Source: Salminus brasiliensis (Eukaryota; Chordata; Actinopteri; Characiformes; Bryconidae). Taken from it: 64,000 nt of DNA. The position numbers and the translations under genes were made by a program. Location of the stretch: contig NC_132891.1 in NCBI RefSeq assembly GCF_030463535.1, positions 12,187,949 to 12,251,948 of the forward strand, given 5' to 3'. How positions within the stretch are numbered: the stretch's first letter is position 1; every line of letters begins with the position of its first letter. Positions 1 through 10,574 of the stretch are shown here, piece after piece. Under the pieces are notes generated by a model. The model was not told the DNA's origin and searched no databases. It saw only the letters and a list, made by a program, of their open reading frames with translations.

Positions 1-78
1 TAGGTTGATGATGTTATTGTAAGTAGATGTTCTACAGCCTGTTTCCTGTTAAGCTCATGATTTTCATTGTATTTACAG

Positions 79-563
79 CTTCCTCCCCAGCACTTCGCCA
101 CCACCCGTGCTGTGGCCTGCATCAAGGTAAAGCCACAGACTCACTTGAATGCTGAGGCTTTTGGAGGCAGTTTGTTCTTTTGTGATTTCAGTTTCTTCAC
201 CGTGTCCTCTGTTCATTCAGTGCATCGGAACATTCATCACTGAGGCCAAGATCTACCTGCGCACCGAAACAACAGACTCCTCAGTTCAGGAGGTTTTCCT
301 GGTCAGTTCTTTTTCTGCCTTTTTGTAATTAGAGTTTCTAGTAACGAGGAGCTTTTAGAAACATGTGTCCAGTGACAGTTCTGCACATTTTCATCATTTC
401 TTTATTGTGTGTTTTTCAGAAAACCACGGTGTCCATCGTCTTCAAGGGGGTCTCTGTCGATGAGGATGGCCGTTGGCGGTGTCATGACTCCAGTGACAGC
501 CAGACCCTCGAGGCGCCTCTTCTGATGTCCAGCCAACCACGAGGACCACCCCCCGGGTTTTGA
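79..563 (+). CDS. 3' end of an unidentified plus-strand gene (last three exons)
   Basis: Three exons join in one frame: 79-126 (after ATTTACAG, before GTAAAG), 221-301 (after TTCATTCAG, before GTCAGT) and 420-563 (after TTTTTCAG, ending in TGA). All junctions are phase 0. They give about 90 C-terminal residues, beginning LPPQHFATTRAVACIK and ending SQPRGPPPGF. No signal, membrane segment or catalytic motif is visible, and the tail is Ser/Pro-rich and probably disordered. The short exons (48 and 81 bp), clean splice sites and a canonical poly(A) signal 780 bp downstream argue for a real gene rather than chance frames. The upstream exons lie outside the window. I do not recognise the family and assign no function. 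Confidence 0.6.
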
Positions 564-1372
564 TCATCTGCAGGACAATTTTACACTATTATTATTATTA
601 TTATTATTGTCATTACTATTAGTATTAATATTTTATTATGAATAATTAATCTTTTGTCAACCCATTAATATTATATATGGTTGTCTTTGAGTGTGTGTGT
701 GTGTGTGTGTTTTCTTTTTTCAGATGCTGTAGCTGTTCTGTGTGACCAGAGCCCCTTGACCTGACCTGATGAAGCGTGGAAGTGAAGCATCATGTCATCA
801 ACAAAAAGGAAGTTTTTTTCTTTCTCATTCCTCCACCCCAGCTGCCTGTTTCACATTCTTAATTTCTAGTGTTTTTATAATCTTTCCAATTTTGTCTAAC
901 CATGGTGGGAATATCTTCCCCTCTCTTTGTCTCTCTGTGCAGGAAACCAGTGCAGCATTTCTCCTGGATTAGAGACTCCAGACCAGTGTCCTTGGAATTG
1001 ACCGCATCAGACAAGATGCTGTTTATCTGCTCTATGGGACACACATAGAGAAGCAGGCTGAAGGCTTCCTAGCCTGGACACTAGACTGTTGGCAGTAGTT
1101 CAGTTTCTGCTGTTTGACTATAACGAACAGTTTGATGCCCATGCTAGGACATTGATGACATCATCATAGCACAGCAGGCACAGCAATAGAATCATATCTG
1201 ATACTAAAATAATAATTGCAGCAGCTTTTCATGTAAATATATTCATTTTCAGTGCTCTAGATATTTTTCATATGTTTCTTTTCATTGTATTGATTTACAG
1301 TGGACTGTAATCCACATTGCTTGTGAAGTCTCATTTCCTAACTGTAAATAAACTGTTATTTTTCTTTTCAAT
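564..1372 (+). other. 3'UTR of the unidentified gene, with poly(A) signal
   Basis: This non-coding stretch follows the TGA at 561-563. It holds an ATT-rich run (about 588-607), a (GT)n microsatellite at about 690-710 and a canonical AATAAA at 1347-1352 followed by T-rich sequence. No conserved open frame was seen. Some of it could be spliced, since pyrimidine-AG sites occur near 720 and 940. Confidence 0.5.
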
Positions 1373-1532
1373 CTTCTGTTTTTATTTTCCAGTGTTCAGT
1401 CAGATTAATATTCTTGTTCATCTCAGAGGGGTTTTAGGTTCAAGGAATTTCTGAAATGGAAACAGTATAATATTCAGAATGTCTAAAATGATCAAATAAG
1501 TCATAGAAATGGTATTGATTGTTTCATTACAA

Positions 1533-1538
1533 TTTATT
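1533..1538 (-). terminator. poly(A) signal of her4-like copy A
   Basis: TTTATT on the plus strand reads AATAAA on the minus strand, about 650 bp past the stop codon of copy A. The surrounding sequence recurs at 4870-4900 beside copy B (TTGATTGT...CA..ATTTATTTTCAGG), so the 3'UTR was duplicated with the gene. Confidence 0.5.
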
Positions 1539-2193
1539 TTCAGGGCATGTATAGATACAGTGATATAACATCAGTAACCTTCACTGAAGGTGATCAACTC
1601 AAAACAGCTCAGGTTCTGAGAGCCTTCAAGTCTTCATAAACTCATAACAGAGAGCACACAGCTAATGTAGCTACATGAATAATATCTCATACATACAAAC
1701 GCATGCATTTATCTTTTCAAAATCACAAAGAACTTGTGTTACAAATGTTTAGACTGCACAGAGTCCAAAACCAACAAACTCATCTAGATCTCACTCCATA
1801 GGAGTGGAAAGCACTGGATTAAAGAGTGTCACAGACATTTTACACTCCAGAGTTCAGATTAGAGACGAACAGCAGTTTGTTCAAATAAAAAGTTCACTTT
1901 CCAAACAGAAAGCATTTCTTACACAGTAAGAGAAAGAAGATCAGAGGAAAAGCTTTCTTTGACTGAAAGCAGATTTCAAACAACCTGCAAACTGCAGAGA
2001 ACATGAACCCACTATGGGCTTTCTTTTTCCTCTCAAACACACATGAAGGATGGAGAAAGTCTTCTTGCATAGTAAGAATGAGACATAAAGACAGAAGGAG
2101 TAAAATCCTACAACTTTAGGAAATCTTAGAGAACGTCAGTCTTAGACTGACATGTTAAAGTGTGTTTCCTAATGGTAAAGAGTCCACAGGGCT

Positions 2194-2798
2194 CTACCAG
2201 GGTCTCCAGAGAGCACTAGAGGCTGGAGGTTCCTCTTTGCTGCTGGTGTGGAAGGCTGGAGAGCTGGTCTGCAGGACACTTGTGCTCTTCTCCATGGAAG
2301 GCTGCATGGTGAGGAAGTGCTTCAGCAGTCTTCTCTGGGATGATGTCTGCACTCCACACTGAGACAGGAAGCCGACGGCCTCCTGCACACACCTGCTGTA
2401 GCCTTCATTGGCTGCAGTGGAGCAGACAGAGTGGTTGTGGGACTGCTGCTGCTGCTGCTGCTGTTTCAGGAAGTGAAGCGTCATCTCCAGGATGTCGGCT
2501 TTCTCCTGTCTGGAATCAGGCTGCTGCTTTAGGAATTCTCGGCCCAGGAGAGACTTGAGCGTCTCCATGCTGCTGTTGATGTGTTCTCTGCGCATCTTCT
2601 CCACTATTGGCTTCCTCAGCTGGAGAGAGAAAAGAAATCCATGTTTAATTACACTGATCAGCTTCTGCTCCTGATTCCCACACTAAACCAATACAGAACT
2701 GGAACAGATGAGATGTCCTGGTTTAGGATATTTACCTTGTTTGAAAGTGGAAGATGCTCTTTGGAGTAGATGAGAGCTGCAGTGACTGTAGGAGGCAT
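2194..2798 (-). CDS. her4: her4-like bHLH-Orange repressor, copy A (HES5 class)
   Basis: Hairy/E(spl)-related nuclear repressor of 162 residues, a HES5-class Notch target. Exon 1 is 2736-2798 (21 codons, MPPTVTAALIYSKEH...), with donor GTAAAT; exon 2 is 2194-2619, with acceptor CTCTCCAG. The first ATG follows the TATA box by about 75 bp. Visible domains are the basic region with the HES-type proline (LRKPIVEKMRR, about residues 22-32), helix-loop-helix to about 73, a CAG-encoded Q7 run, an Orange domain (GYSRCVQEAV..., about 93-125) and a terminal WRPW that recruits Groucho/TLE. The basic region reads RREHIN where copies B and C read RRERIN, from one CGC-to-CAC change at a CpG. Orange and WRPW are intact, so it may still dimerise and recruit co-repressor with altered DNA binding. 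The family is certain; her4 versus another hes5 relative is inferred from the Q run, GREFLKQQPDS and the neighbouring her12. Confidence 0.9.
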
Positions 2799-2873
2799 GG
2801 CTGTGTGTCTTCTGTTGAGTTCTCTGTGAGGAGAAGATGTGAGCTGTGCTGAGCTCTCTCTCTCTCCCTCCTC

Positions 2874-3374
2874 TATTTATACTCCCCGATCTCCATATGA
2901 ATGTGTGAGGCCTGGGTTTGCTGGAGGTTCTCACAGTCTGCAGCCAATGGGGAAGCTCGGATGACAGTAAAGAACGAAGGGCTGCCACATGCTCAGTGAA
3001 GTGTGTGTTACTCAGGAAACAATGAACCCAGCTCTGGGCAGCAGGTGGAGGGGTGTGTGTTAGACAGTGAATGTGTGGGAAAGCAGACTTACGAATGTGT
3101 AAAACTAGGTCTGTCCCCTGTGGTGTGACTGTGATTCAGCACGTGCTTCCCACACCACTCACATTCTTCAGTTTTCACACAGTCGTTCATAATATGATGG
3201 AAATTGTGGGTGCAGAGACATCATTGATCTCTTTTATAGATATAAACATTAGAGTTACCTGTCTGATATGTGTATTTAACAAGAAGGCCAGTTTTATTGC
3301 AAGATAGACATATCTTCAGCAGCAGTGTAGAGTACGGGAGTGTGTGTGCAGTGGAGGAGTGAGACTTTCCCACA
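2874..3374 (-). promoter_or_regulatory. Promoter of her4 copy A: TATA box and RBPJ-type sites
   Basis: TATAAATA (minus strand) lies at 2874-2881. A CCAAT box (2943-2947 region) lies upstream. Matches to the Su(H)/RBPJ consensus YGTGDGAAM are TGTGAGAAC at 2927-2935 (gene sense), and TGTGGGAAA at 3074-3082 and TTTCCCACA at 3366-3374 (plus strand as written). The same sites recur at nearly the same spacing in copies B and C. Notch responsiveness is known for the family; site use here is inferred. Confidence 0.65.
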
Positions 3375-3495
3375 CTCTCCCCATTCATTCACACACAGCT
3401 GAATAGAAGTGTGCCCCATTACAGTTTAGCACACGGCCAAGACCTCACACACACTTAGAAGAGGAGGTGTATGTTAAGAGAAGATACACTTTACA

Positions 3496-4140
3496 TATGG
3501 ACAAAAGTATTGGGACACTTGCCCATTCATTGTTTCTTCCAAAACCAAAGGTTTTAACTAGAGTATGTCCTGCTTTTGTTGGAGTAACTGTCTCTACTGT
3601 AGGTGTTGGAGCATTGTTGTATAGATTTGATTGCATTAGTCATCAAAAGCATTAGTGAAGTCAGGATGTTGGACGATCACCACCCCATCTCATCCCCAGC
3701 TCCCCAACTCATCCCAGACGTCCTGGATGGAGAACCTTTGTTCCAGAGAACACAGTTCTACTTCTCCACAGCTGAATGCTGGGAAGCTTTATACCCCTCT
3801 AGCCCACACCTGGCATTAGGCATGTTGTCAATAGGTCCATGTTTATCTTCTCCACAGAGTCCTATTCTACTCTACAGGAACTGGTCAAACTGCTGTGTTC
3901 TAGATGAGCTCCAAAGACCTGATGGCAGGCCTTGGAAAACCAACCATAAGGGAGTTGCAATAGTCAAGCTTTGAGATGATGAGGGACTGAACAAGCACTT
4001 GGGTGGCCTCCCTAGAGAGCAGATAGGAAATACTCTGATGTCTGCTGGACAAAGGCAGGTGTTACGTCCACAGGTCGTATGGTTTTGTTTGTTTTCCCAC
4101 TCTTCTTGTCGTTTATTAGGAACCTGCCTTCTCACAACGC
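3496..4140. repeat. Fish DNA-transposon remnant plus adjoining dispersed repeat
   Basis: It opens with ACATATGGACAAAAGTATTG, the terminal sequence I recognise from a very common teleost non-autonomous DNA transposon family. Typical interior follows (CTTTTGTTGGAGTAACTGTC; CCTCTAGCCCACACCTGGCAT) to about 3885. From about 3890 to 4140 a second interspersed repeat carries AGTTGCAATAGTCAAGC and GAGAGCAGATAGGAAATACT. Frames through here are not genes. Confidence 0.6.
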
Positions 4141-4587
4141 TGGTTGGCCAAAGTCTCCATAAGGCTGTTCATCAGATTGGCTGGCTGCGGATGCATTAGG
4201 GATTTTTCTGTGGGGGCAGTTCCGGGCACCTTCCAGGTGTATTTCCATGCTGGTGTTGGGGCCATCGCTGTAAGAGCACAGCTAGGATGCTCATTTAGCC
4301 AGATCAGTTCAGGAGCACAGAAACCCCCTTTTTGTTTTTGTTTTTTTGTTTTTTTTTGGGGGGGTGGAAAGTGGGGTCTCTGTTCCTAAGTTGGAGTGTT
4401 TTTTTTTTGTCTCTGTGGAAGGTAAATAAACTTTCTTGTTCATCACATTTGCTGTTCAAAATATATGCCTAATATCAGGAAACACTAGCACAATCAAAAT
4501 AATACAAGATTTCTGCTATACCGTGTGATGCTGGCACTGTGCCATGGCCGTAAGTGTAAGTGTAGTTTTATGTATTATTAATAATGC
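4141..4587. other. Intergenic spacer between her4 copies A and B
   Basis: No gene was seen. Poly-T and poly-G runs (4325-4370, 4397-4410) break up the sequence. Some of it may continue the flanking repeat. Confidence 0.4.
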
Positions 4588-4805
4588 ATTATATGGACAA
4601 AAGTATTCAACTACACGTGTATACAACTACATGAGTGGTGTAATGACTATCCGTTCAAAATCCATAGGCATTAATAGGCAGCTGTAACAGCAGGTTGGAG
4701 CTCTGAGTCAACAGAGCACTGGTGACATTTCTGCACTATGTGCCTCTATGCATAAAGTGACCAGGTGTAAATGAGGTGTTCCTAGTAAAGTTATGACATC
4801 CTGAA
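4588..4805. repeat. Truncated DNA-transposon remnant (same family as 38865-39345)
   Basis: It begins TTATATGGACAAAAGTATTC and contains AGAGCACTGGTGACATTTCTGCACTATGTGC in degraded form. The copy in iffo2 intron 1 has matching blocks (TTTCTGCACTATGTGCT). It has no coding capacity. Confidence 0.55.
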
Positions 4806-4884
4806 TTGATGCACAAATGTTCAGGTATGGGCAACGAGACATGATAATGGACACACACAGATAATATTGATTGTATCAATACCA

Positions 4885-4890
4885 TTTATT
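4885..4890 (-). terminator. poly(A) signal of her4-like copy B
   Basis: AATAAA on the minus strand, about 700 bp past the stop of copy B, in sequence homologous to the 3' flank of copy A. Confidence 0.5.
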
Positions 4891-5588
4891 TTCAGGATTT
4901 TGTTTTTGGAGAAATTCTCCAAAACGTAAAAATCAGTAATAGCCTTCACTGAAGGTGTCAAACTGGAGACATTACATGTTCACAGAACATCAGCTGAAAT
5001 CTACTCAGAACAGAGGGCATACAGCTAATATAGCTGGATGAGTAATATTGTCATACATGCAAACACATGAATCACAAAGAGCTTCTGTTACAAATGTGTG
5101 CAAAACTGTTTAGACCAAATGGTCTCACATGCATTTATACTCCACTGGAGTGGAAAGTAGTGTATTATAGAATGTCACAGACATTTTGCACTCAGTTATT
5201 CAGTTCAGAAACAGACAAGTTGTTCCAATAAAGAAACTGAAATATGCAGAGTGAATTTATACCCAATATGGGGTTCCTTAATACATTCAAATAAAACTCA
5301 CTTGAAAAACAAGTAATTAATTATGTAAAACATAAAACCATCAAAATGCAGAGAGAATAAACCCAATATGGGTTTCTTTGTACCTTTCTCTTTTGGACAC
5401 ATATAAAAAATGTTGTTTCCAAAACCGGAAACATCTACATATTGTGTTCTCAAAAAACGAACAAATCATATTTCACCAATGTAAAATTAGAGGAATAAAT
5501 TCCTACAACTTTAGGAAATCTTAGAGAATGTCAATCTTAGACTGACATGTTAAAGTGTGTTTCCTAATGGTAAAGAGTCCACAGGGCT

Positions 5589-6191
5589 CTACCAGGGTCT
5601 CCAGAGAGCACCAGAGGCTGGAGGTTCCTCTTTGCTGCTGGTGTGGAAGGCTGGAGAGCTGGTCTGCAGGACACTTGTGCTCTTCTCCATGGAGGGCTGC
5701 ATGGTGAGGAAGTGCTTCAGCAGTCTTCTCTGGGATGAAGTCTGCACTCCACACTGAGACAGGAAGCTGACGGCCTCCTGCACACACCTGCTGTAGCCTT
5801 CATTGGCTGCAGTGGAGCAGTGGTTGTGGGACTGCTGCTGCTGCTGCTGCTGCTGCTGTTTCAGGAAGTGAAGCGTCATCTCCAGGATGTCGGCTTTCTC
5901 CTGTCTGGAATCAGGCTGCTGCTTTAGGAATTCTCGGCCCAGGAGAGACTTGAGCTTCTCGATGCTGCTGTTGATGCGTTCTCTACGCATCTTCTCCACT
6001 ATTGGCTTCCTCAGCTGGAGAGAGAAAAGAAATCCATGTTTAATTACACTGATCAGCTTCTGCTCCTGATTCCCACACTAAACCAATACAGAACTGGAAC
6101 AGATGAGATCCTGGTTTAGGATATTTACCTTGTTTGAAAGTGGAAGATGCTCTTTGGAGTAGATGAGAGCTGCAGTGACTGTAGGAGGCAT
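5589..6191 (-). CDS. her4: her4-like bHLH-Orange repressor, copy B (HES5 class)
   Basis: Intact 162-residue copy. Exon 1 is 6129-6191 and exon 2 is 5589-6014; the 114-bp intron is nearly identical to that of copy A. The basic region has the expected RRERIN, followed by SSIEKLKSLLG, a Q9 tract, then SHNHCS (copies A and C have SHNHSVCS), an Orange domain and terminal WRPW. The two extra glutamines and the two missing residues cancel, so length equals copy A. It lies 3.4 kb from copy A in the same orientation, with matching 3' and 5' flanks, so the duplication unit is about 3.4 kb. It probably represses neural differentiation genes downstream of Notch, as known for zebrafish her4. Confidence 0.92.
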
Positions 6192-6266
6192 GGCTGTGTG
6201 TCTTCTGTTGAGTTCTCTGTGAGGAGAAGATGTGAGCTGTGCTGAGCTCTCTCTCTTTCCCTCCTC

Positions 6267-6930
6267 TATTTATACTCCCCGATCTCCATATGAATGTGTG
6301 AGGCTTGGGTTTGCTGGATGTTCTCACAGTCTGCAGCCAATGGGGGAGCTCGGATGACAGTAAGGAACGGAGGGTGCCACATGCTCAGTGAAGTGTGTGT
6401 TACTCAGGAAACAATGAGCCCAGCTCTGAGCAGCAGGTGGAGGGGGGTGTGTTGGGGGATCCAGAGTGTGTGGGAAAGTAGATATATTATTACTGGGTGG
6501 CCTATTGTGTCCCAATAGTAAGATTCACAGTATGTGTATGTGTAAATTAAACTATGATGTCACTAATCTGATTTTTTTTTTTTAACATTTAACGTATTGA
6601 AATGTATTTTAGAAAAATGTGTTTTAGGCCAAACATTTATCACTAAACTCATAAAACATGTCTCAGGCATCAAATGCAATTATTTTGTGTAATAATTCTC
6701 TGTCCCGCAACTTTTAGTAGCTATAAACACTTTAGATGTCTAGTTCCTGTCACAACTACTGTGAACATGTCTGATCTTGAGTTTCTGAGCTTCTTTTTCA
6801 GGACATTTTAGGATGAATTCCAACACACCACAGATGTCCATTTATAGCAGTCTTTGAATGGAGACTTGACAAATTCAGGAGTGTGTGAGCAGTAAAAGAG
6901 TGAGACTGCTCTCTCCAGAGCTTTCCCACA
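6267..6930 (-). promoter_or_regulatory. Promoter of her4 copy B: TATA box and RBPJ-type sites
   Basis: TATAAATA (minus) is at 6267-6274, TGTGAGAAC (gene sense) at 6320-6328, TGTGGGAAA (plus) at 6469-6477 and TTTCCCACA (plus) at 6922-6930. The layout matches copy A; the third site is further out here (6922), within a block homologous to 3330-3450. Confidence 0.65.
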
Positions 6931-7117
6931 CTCTTCCCATTCATTCACACACAGCTGAATAGAAGTGTGCCTCATTACAGGCAGTTTAGCATATGGCTGA
7001 GAACTCAATGGAGACCCCCAACATCAGGCTGTTTGTTTTACTGCACCCCTTTCTCTTTCTTGCAAACATTCCAATACCTTTAGCAATACATCATTGGCAG
7101 TGGTCACTACATACACA

Positions 7118-7785
7118 CATCAGCCATAACATTAAACCCCCAGCCTAATATATGGTACAGTAGCTTTTCTTCACTCCCCATTCTCATCACTAAGCCTTGA
7201 GGGTTGCTGGTTTATTTGCTGTCCTTTCTTGGACAAATTTTGGTATACTGGGGACATCCCACGAGACTTAATGTTTTAGATATGGCTCAGGTGGCTCAGG
7301 TGAAGCAAAACCTCCATCTACAGTGGCAATTAGATATATTAGGTAGCAAGTGAACAGTCAGTTCTTAAAGGTGATATCAAGCATTAAAAATGGTCAAGCA
7401 TAAAGATCTAATCCAGTTTGACTGAGGGTCAAACTGTGATGGCTAGACTACTGGGTCAGAGCATCTTCAAAACATCAGGCAGGTCTTGTAGGGGGTTCTG
7501 GTATGCAGTGGTCAGTACCTAATAAAAAAGTGTCCCTAGAAAGGACAACCAGTGACCCGGCTACAGGGTTATGGACACTGATTGCAATGATGCGATCCAT
7601 GGAGGCCCCACCTCACAACTTACATGACTTAAAGGATCTGCTGCAAACGTCTTGGTGCAAAATACAACAAGACAACTTCAGAGTTCTTGTGGAGTCCATG
7701 CCTCGAATGGTCAGATCTGGAGGAATTTACTCAGTTTTAGGCAGGTGATGTTAATGTTGTGGCTGATCAATGTACATTCCACACA
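7118..7785. mobile_element. Non-autonomous DNA transposon, family 'CAGCCATAACATTA'
   Basis: The left end carries ATCAGCCATAACATTA and the right end the inverted TTAATGTTGTGGCTGATCA, about 660 bp apart. The interior has AAGTGAACAGTCAGTTCTT and the GGTCAGTACC/CTGCTGCAAACGTCTTG blocks shared with copies at 21095, 23769 and 32519. The longest frame inside (7503-7748) lacks transposase motifs. Confidence 0.75.
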
Positions 7786-8115
7786 CTCACAAATTGTGAC
7801 GTGTCAAAGAGTGTTGGCAAGCCCTCAAACGAACAGTCATGACTCACTAGTGAGTAATTGCATGTTATCTCACATAGAAGTGACTGAAATTTGTACAAGT
7901 GAGTGCAGTTTCACAATTTCCTTGAAGACTTAATAAACCTAACCTAGCACTAATGCTAATCTGCTACCAAACTAATTGACTGAATTAAAGATCGAAATAA
8001 GGTAATTATATTATTTTCAAGAATATTATATTTTCTAAATATAATCTAAACAAGCGACACGTGCTGTGTCACCAATTAACCCTGTGATGTTGGTGACAGA
8101 GCTGGAGGTCACCAC

Positions 8116-8324
8116 TTTCTCACACACTTCTCTCTCTCTGACACACCCCACCACCGGCTGCTTAGAGCTGGGCTCATTGTTTCCTGAGTAACACACACTT
8201 CATTGAGCATGTGGCACCCTCCATTCTTTACTGTCATCCAAGCTCCCCCATTGGCTGCAGACTGTGAGAACCTCCAGCAAACCCAAGCCTCACACATTCA
8301 TATGGAGATCAGGGAGTATAAATA
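8116..8324 (+). promoter_or_regulatory. Promoter of her4 copy C: TATA box and RBPJ-type sites
   Basis: TTTCTCACA (reverse of TGTGAGAAA) is at 8116-8124, TGTGAGAAC at 8263-8271, an inverted CCAAT at 8250-8254 and TATAAATA at 8317-8324, 76 bp before the ATG. The two RBPJ-type sites face opposite ways 138 bp apart, as in copies A and B. A CACGTG at 8058-8063 lies just upstream. Confidence 0.65.
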
Positions 8325-8399
8325 GAGGAGGGAGAGAGAGAGAGCTCAGCACAGCTCACATCTTCTCCTCACAGAGAACTCAACAGAAGACACACAGCC

Positions 8400-8995
8400 A
8401 TGCCTCCTACAGTCACTGCAGCTCTCATCTACTCCAAAGAGCATCTTCCACTTTCAAACAAGGTAAATATCCTAAACCAGGACATCTCATCTGTTCCAGT
8501 TCTGTATTGGTTTAGTGTGGGAATCAGGAGCAGAAGCTGATCAGTGTAATTAAACATGGATTTCTTTTCTCTCTCCAGCTGAGGAAGCCAATAGTGGAGA
8601 AGATGCGTAGAGAACGCATCAACAGCAGCATCGAGAAGCTCAAGTCTCTCCTGGGCCGAGAATTCCTAAAGCAGCAGCCTGATTCCAGACAGGAGAAAGC
8701 CGACATCCTGGAGATGACGCTTCACTTCCTGAAACAGCAGCAGCAGTCCCACAACCACTCTGTCTGCTCCACTGCAGCCAATGAAGGCTACAGCAGGTGT
8801 GTGCAGGAGGCCATCTGCTTCCTTTCTCAGTGTGAAGTGCAGACTTCATCCCAGAGAAGACTGCTGAAGCACTTCCTCACCATGCAGCCCTCCATGGAGA
8901 AGAGCACAAGTGTCCTGCAGACCAGCTCTCCAGCCTTCCACACCAGCAGCAAAGAGGAACCTCCAGCCTCTAGTGCTCTCTGGAGACCCTGGTAG
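8400..8995 (+). CDS. her4: her4-like bHLH-Orange repressor, copy C (HES5 class)
   Basis: Intact 159-residue copy in the opposite orientation to A and B. Exon 1 is 8400-8462 (donor GTAAAT) and exon 2 is 8579-8995 (acceptor CTCTCCAG, stop TAG). It has the same exon 1 peptide, RRERIN basic region, Q4 tract, SHNHSVCS, an Orange domain with slight changes (EAICFLSQCEVQ where copy A has EAVGFLSQCGVQ) and WRPW. Coding, intron and promoter sequence match copy B at close to identity in reverse orientation, whereas the 3'UTR differs: sequence similarity stops near the stop codon at about 9000. It is divergent from copy B with 2.2 kb between the start codons. Confidence 0.92.
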
Positions 8996-8999
8996 AGCC

Positions 9000-9560
9000 A
9001 CCAAGAAAACCATATGCCTGGCACTTGATGGAATGGACAGTTCAACAGTGTAACTGTTAATGCAGATAAAGAAGAGTACTCGTTTAGCTTCAATTTGAAG
9101 ATTTTAAACCATTGTTGTGTGTATTTATGAAGAAATCAAAGGATTCCTGCTAAAAGCAGATCATAGTAGCAGAGCTTCATAGCCATATTCTACTGTTTAA
9201 GTAGGATGAGGCATTTGCTTTCTAACAAATCCTCTCTTATTAAGAGAGTTATTTAGAGTCTCACATTGAGATTCATTGTTTTTGTTTCTATGAAACCAAT
9301 GTTACAGATCCAATGGATTGTCTCACATGTTGTGTTATGTTCTTGCTTGGAACACATGTTTTCTAAATCCTTTTTATCACAATGATAAGACTGTATGCGT
9401 ATTCTTGATTTTAAGAGACTGAATGTTTGTGTGTCTAGAACTGTGAAACCACATTGGTCTTGTTGTTACTTTATTCAAAGTGATAATTATAAAGATGCTG
9501 AGCATCTACATCATTAAAAGCATCCTCGTATGAAATATAGCACTTGTGTCTGTTACATTC
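9000..9560 (+). other. Probable 3'UTR of her4 copy C
   Basis: AT-rich non-coding sequence follows the stop. The best poly(A) candidate is ATTAAA at 9513-9518, followed by GT-rich sequence. It is unrelated to the 3' flanks of copies A and B, so the inverted copy brought or acquired a different 3' end. Confidence 0.4.
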
Positions 9561-9708
9561 TTCCCACCTCACACTGATCACACATGGTACGATGTATAAA
9601 AATCTCTCACAGACATCACAGAAAGAGTTCCTAGACAGTTCTCTAGCCCCTGTTTAGAGACTAGCTCCTATGACAGGGGTAAACGTAACCTATTACAGAC
9701 CTACTGCA

Positions 9709-9747
9709 TTACACATTACATTACATTACATTACATTACATTACATC
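9709..9747. repeat. (ACATT)n microsatellite
   Basis: About seven tandem ACATT pentamers are visible, with a slightly imperfect left edge. Confidence 0.85.
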
Positions 9748-9749
9748 CA

Positions 9750-10560
9750 CACAAATGATCAACTGCACAGCAAGAGTGAAAACAGTACTCAGGATCAGTA
9801 TAGTACTAATACAGAGCTATAGGTAATCAGCTTTGTTGTACAGTATCATATCAAGACAAGCATATACTGTCCTGTGTTTATCTGTAGTGAAACCATTCTT
9901 TTCACAAGTAAATTATTTTCTATAAATATTGTTAACAGATAAAGATTCAATTTCAGTAGAAATCTGTTGCACAAAAGTTGTTTGCAACTTTCTATATCTA
10001 TACAATAGGCCTGGGAGAAGCTTTACCCCTAAGCTGGTTCTATAGGTTCTTCACAACATATGCAGGAACAGACAACTTTACAACACAAGAAATCTTGGGA
10101 AAGTCTTGGGAGCATCGCAGCTCTTAAGGTCCAGATGGTCCTGCTATGCGTAAGGTCTCCCCTTGAACAAAGAGAGATCAAACAGCGTGGCTAATGTGAT
10201 GTGTAACAAGACACACTTCTTTTGTTCCTTTATTGAGGGCAGTGAATGAACGGACTGTGGGAAAGGGAAGATAGCCCTCTCACACAGAATGCATGGGAAT
10301 CTCAGCACAACCCTGACTCTGCAAGAGCAGTTCCCATACCGAGCTACAGGTGGTTCAAAAACCAGCATGCGTTCACATGCACAGGATTCATAGAGAAAAA
10401 GAAAGGATTTTAAGATGTAAATCTGAAAAGAAAAAGAAAAAAAACACCAAACCGAAAAGCAAGAATTCTGGATCTAGGACAGGACGATAGGCTGTCAAAA
10501 CGACTTCGTGTTGAAAGGACATGTAAAACTAATTATAATTTTTTATAAACAATGTAGGAC
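9750..10560. other. Intergenic spacer 3' of her4 copy C
   Basis: No gene was seen. The minus frame at 10144-10368 lacks splice context, a known motif or family resemblance. Confidence 0.4.
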
Positions 10561-10574
10561 ACCGGCTTGCTTTT

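Noticed and set aside
7503-7748. 81-codon frame with DLKDLLQTSWCKIQQD, similar to 21403-21639 and 23791-24096
   Set aside because: The similarity comes from the shared non-autonomous transposon; there are no transposase motifs and the frames are not kept intact.
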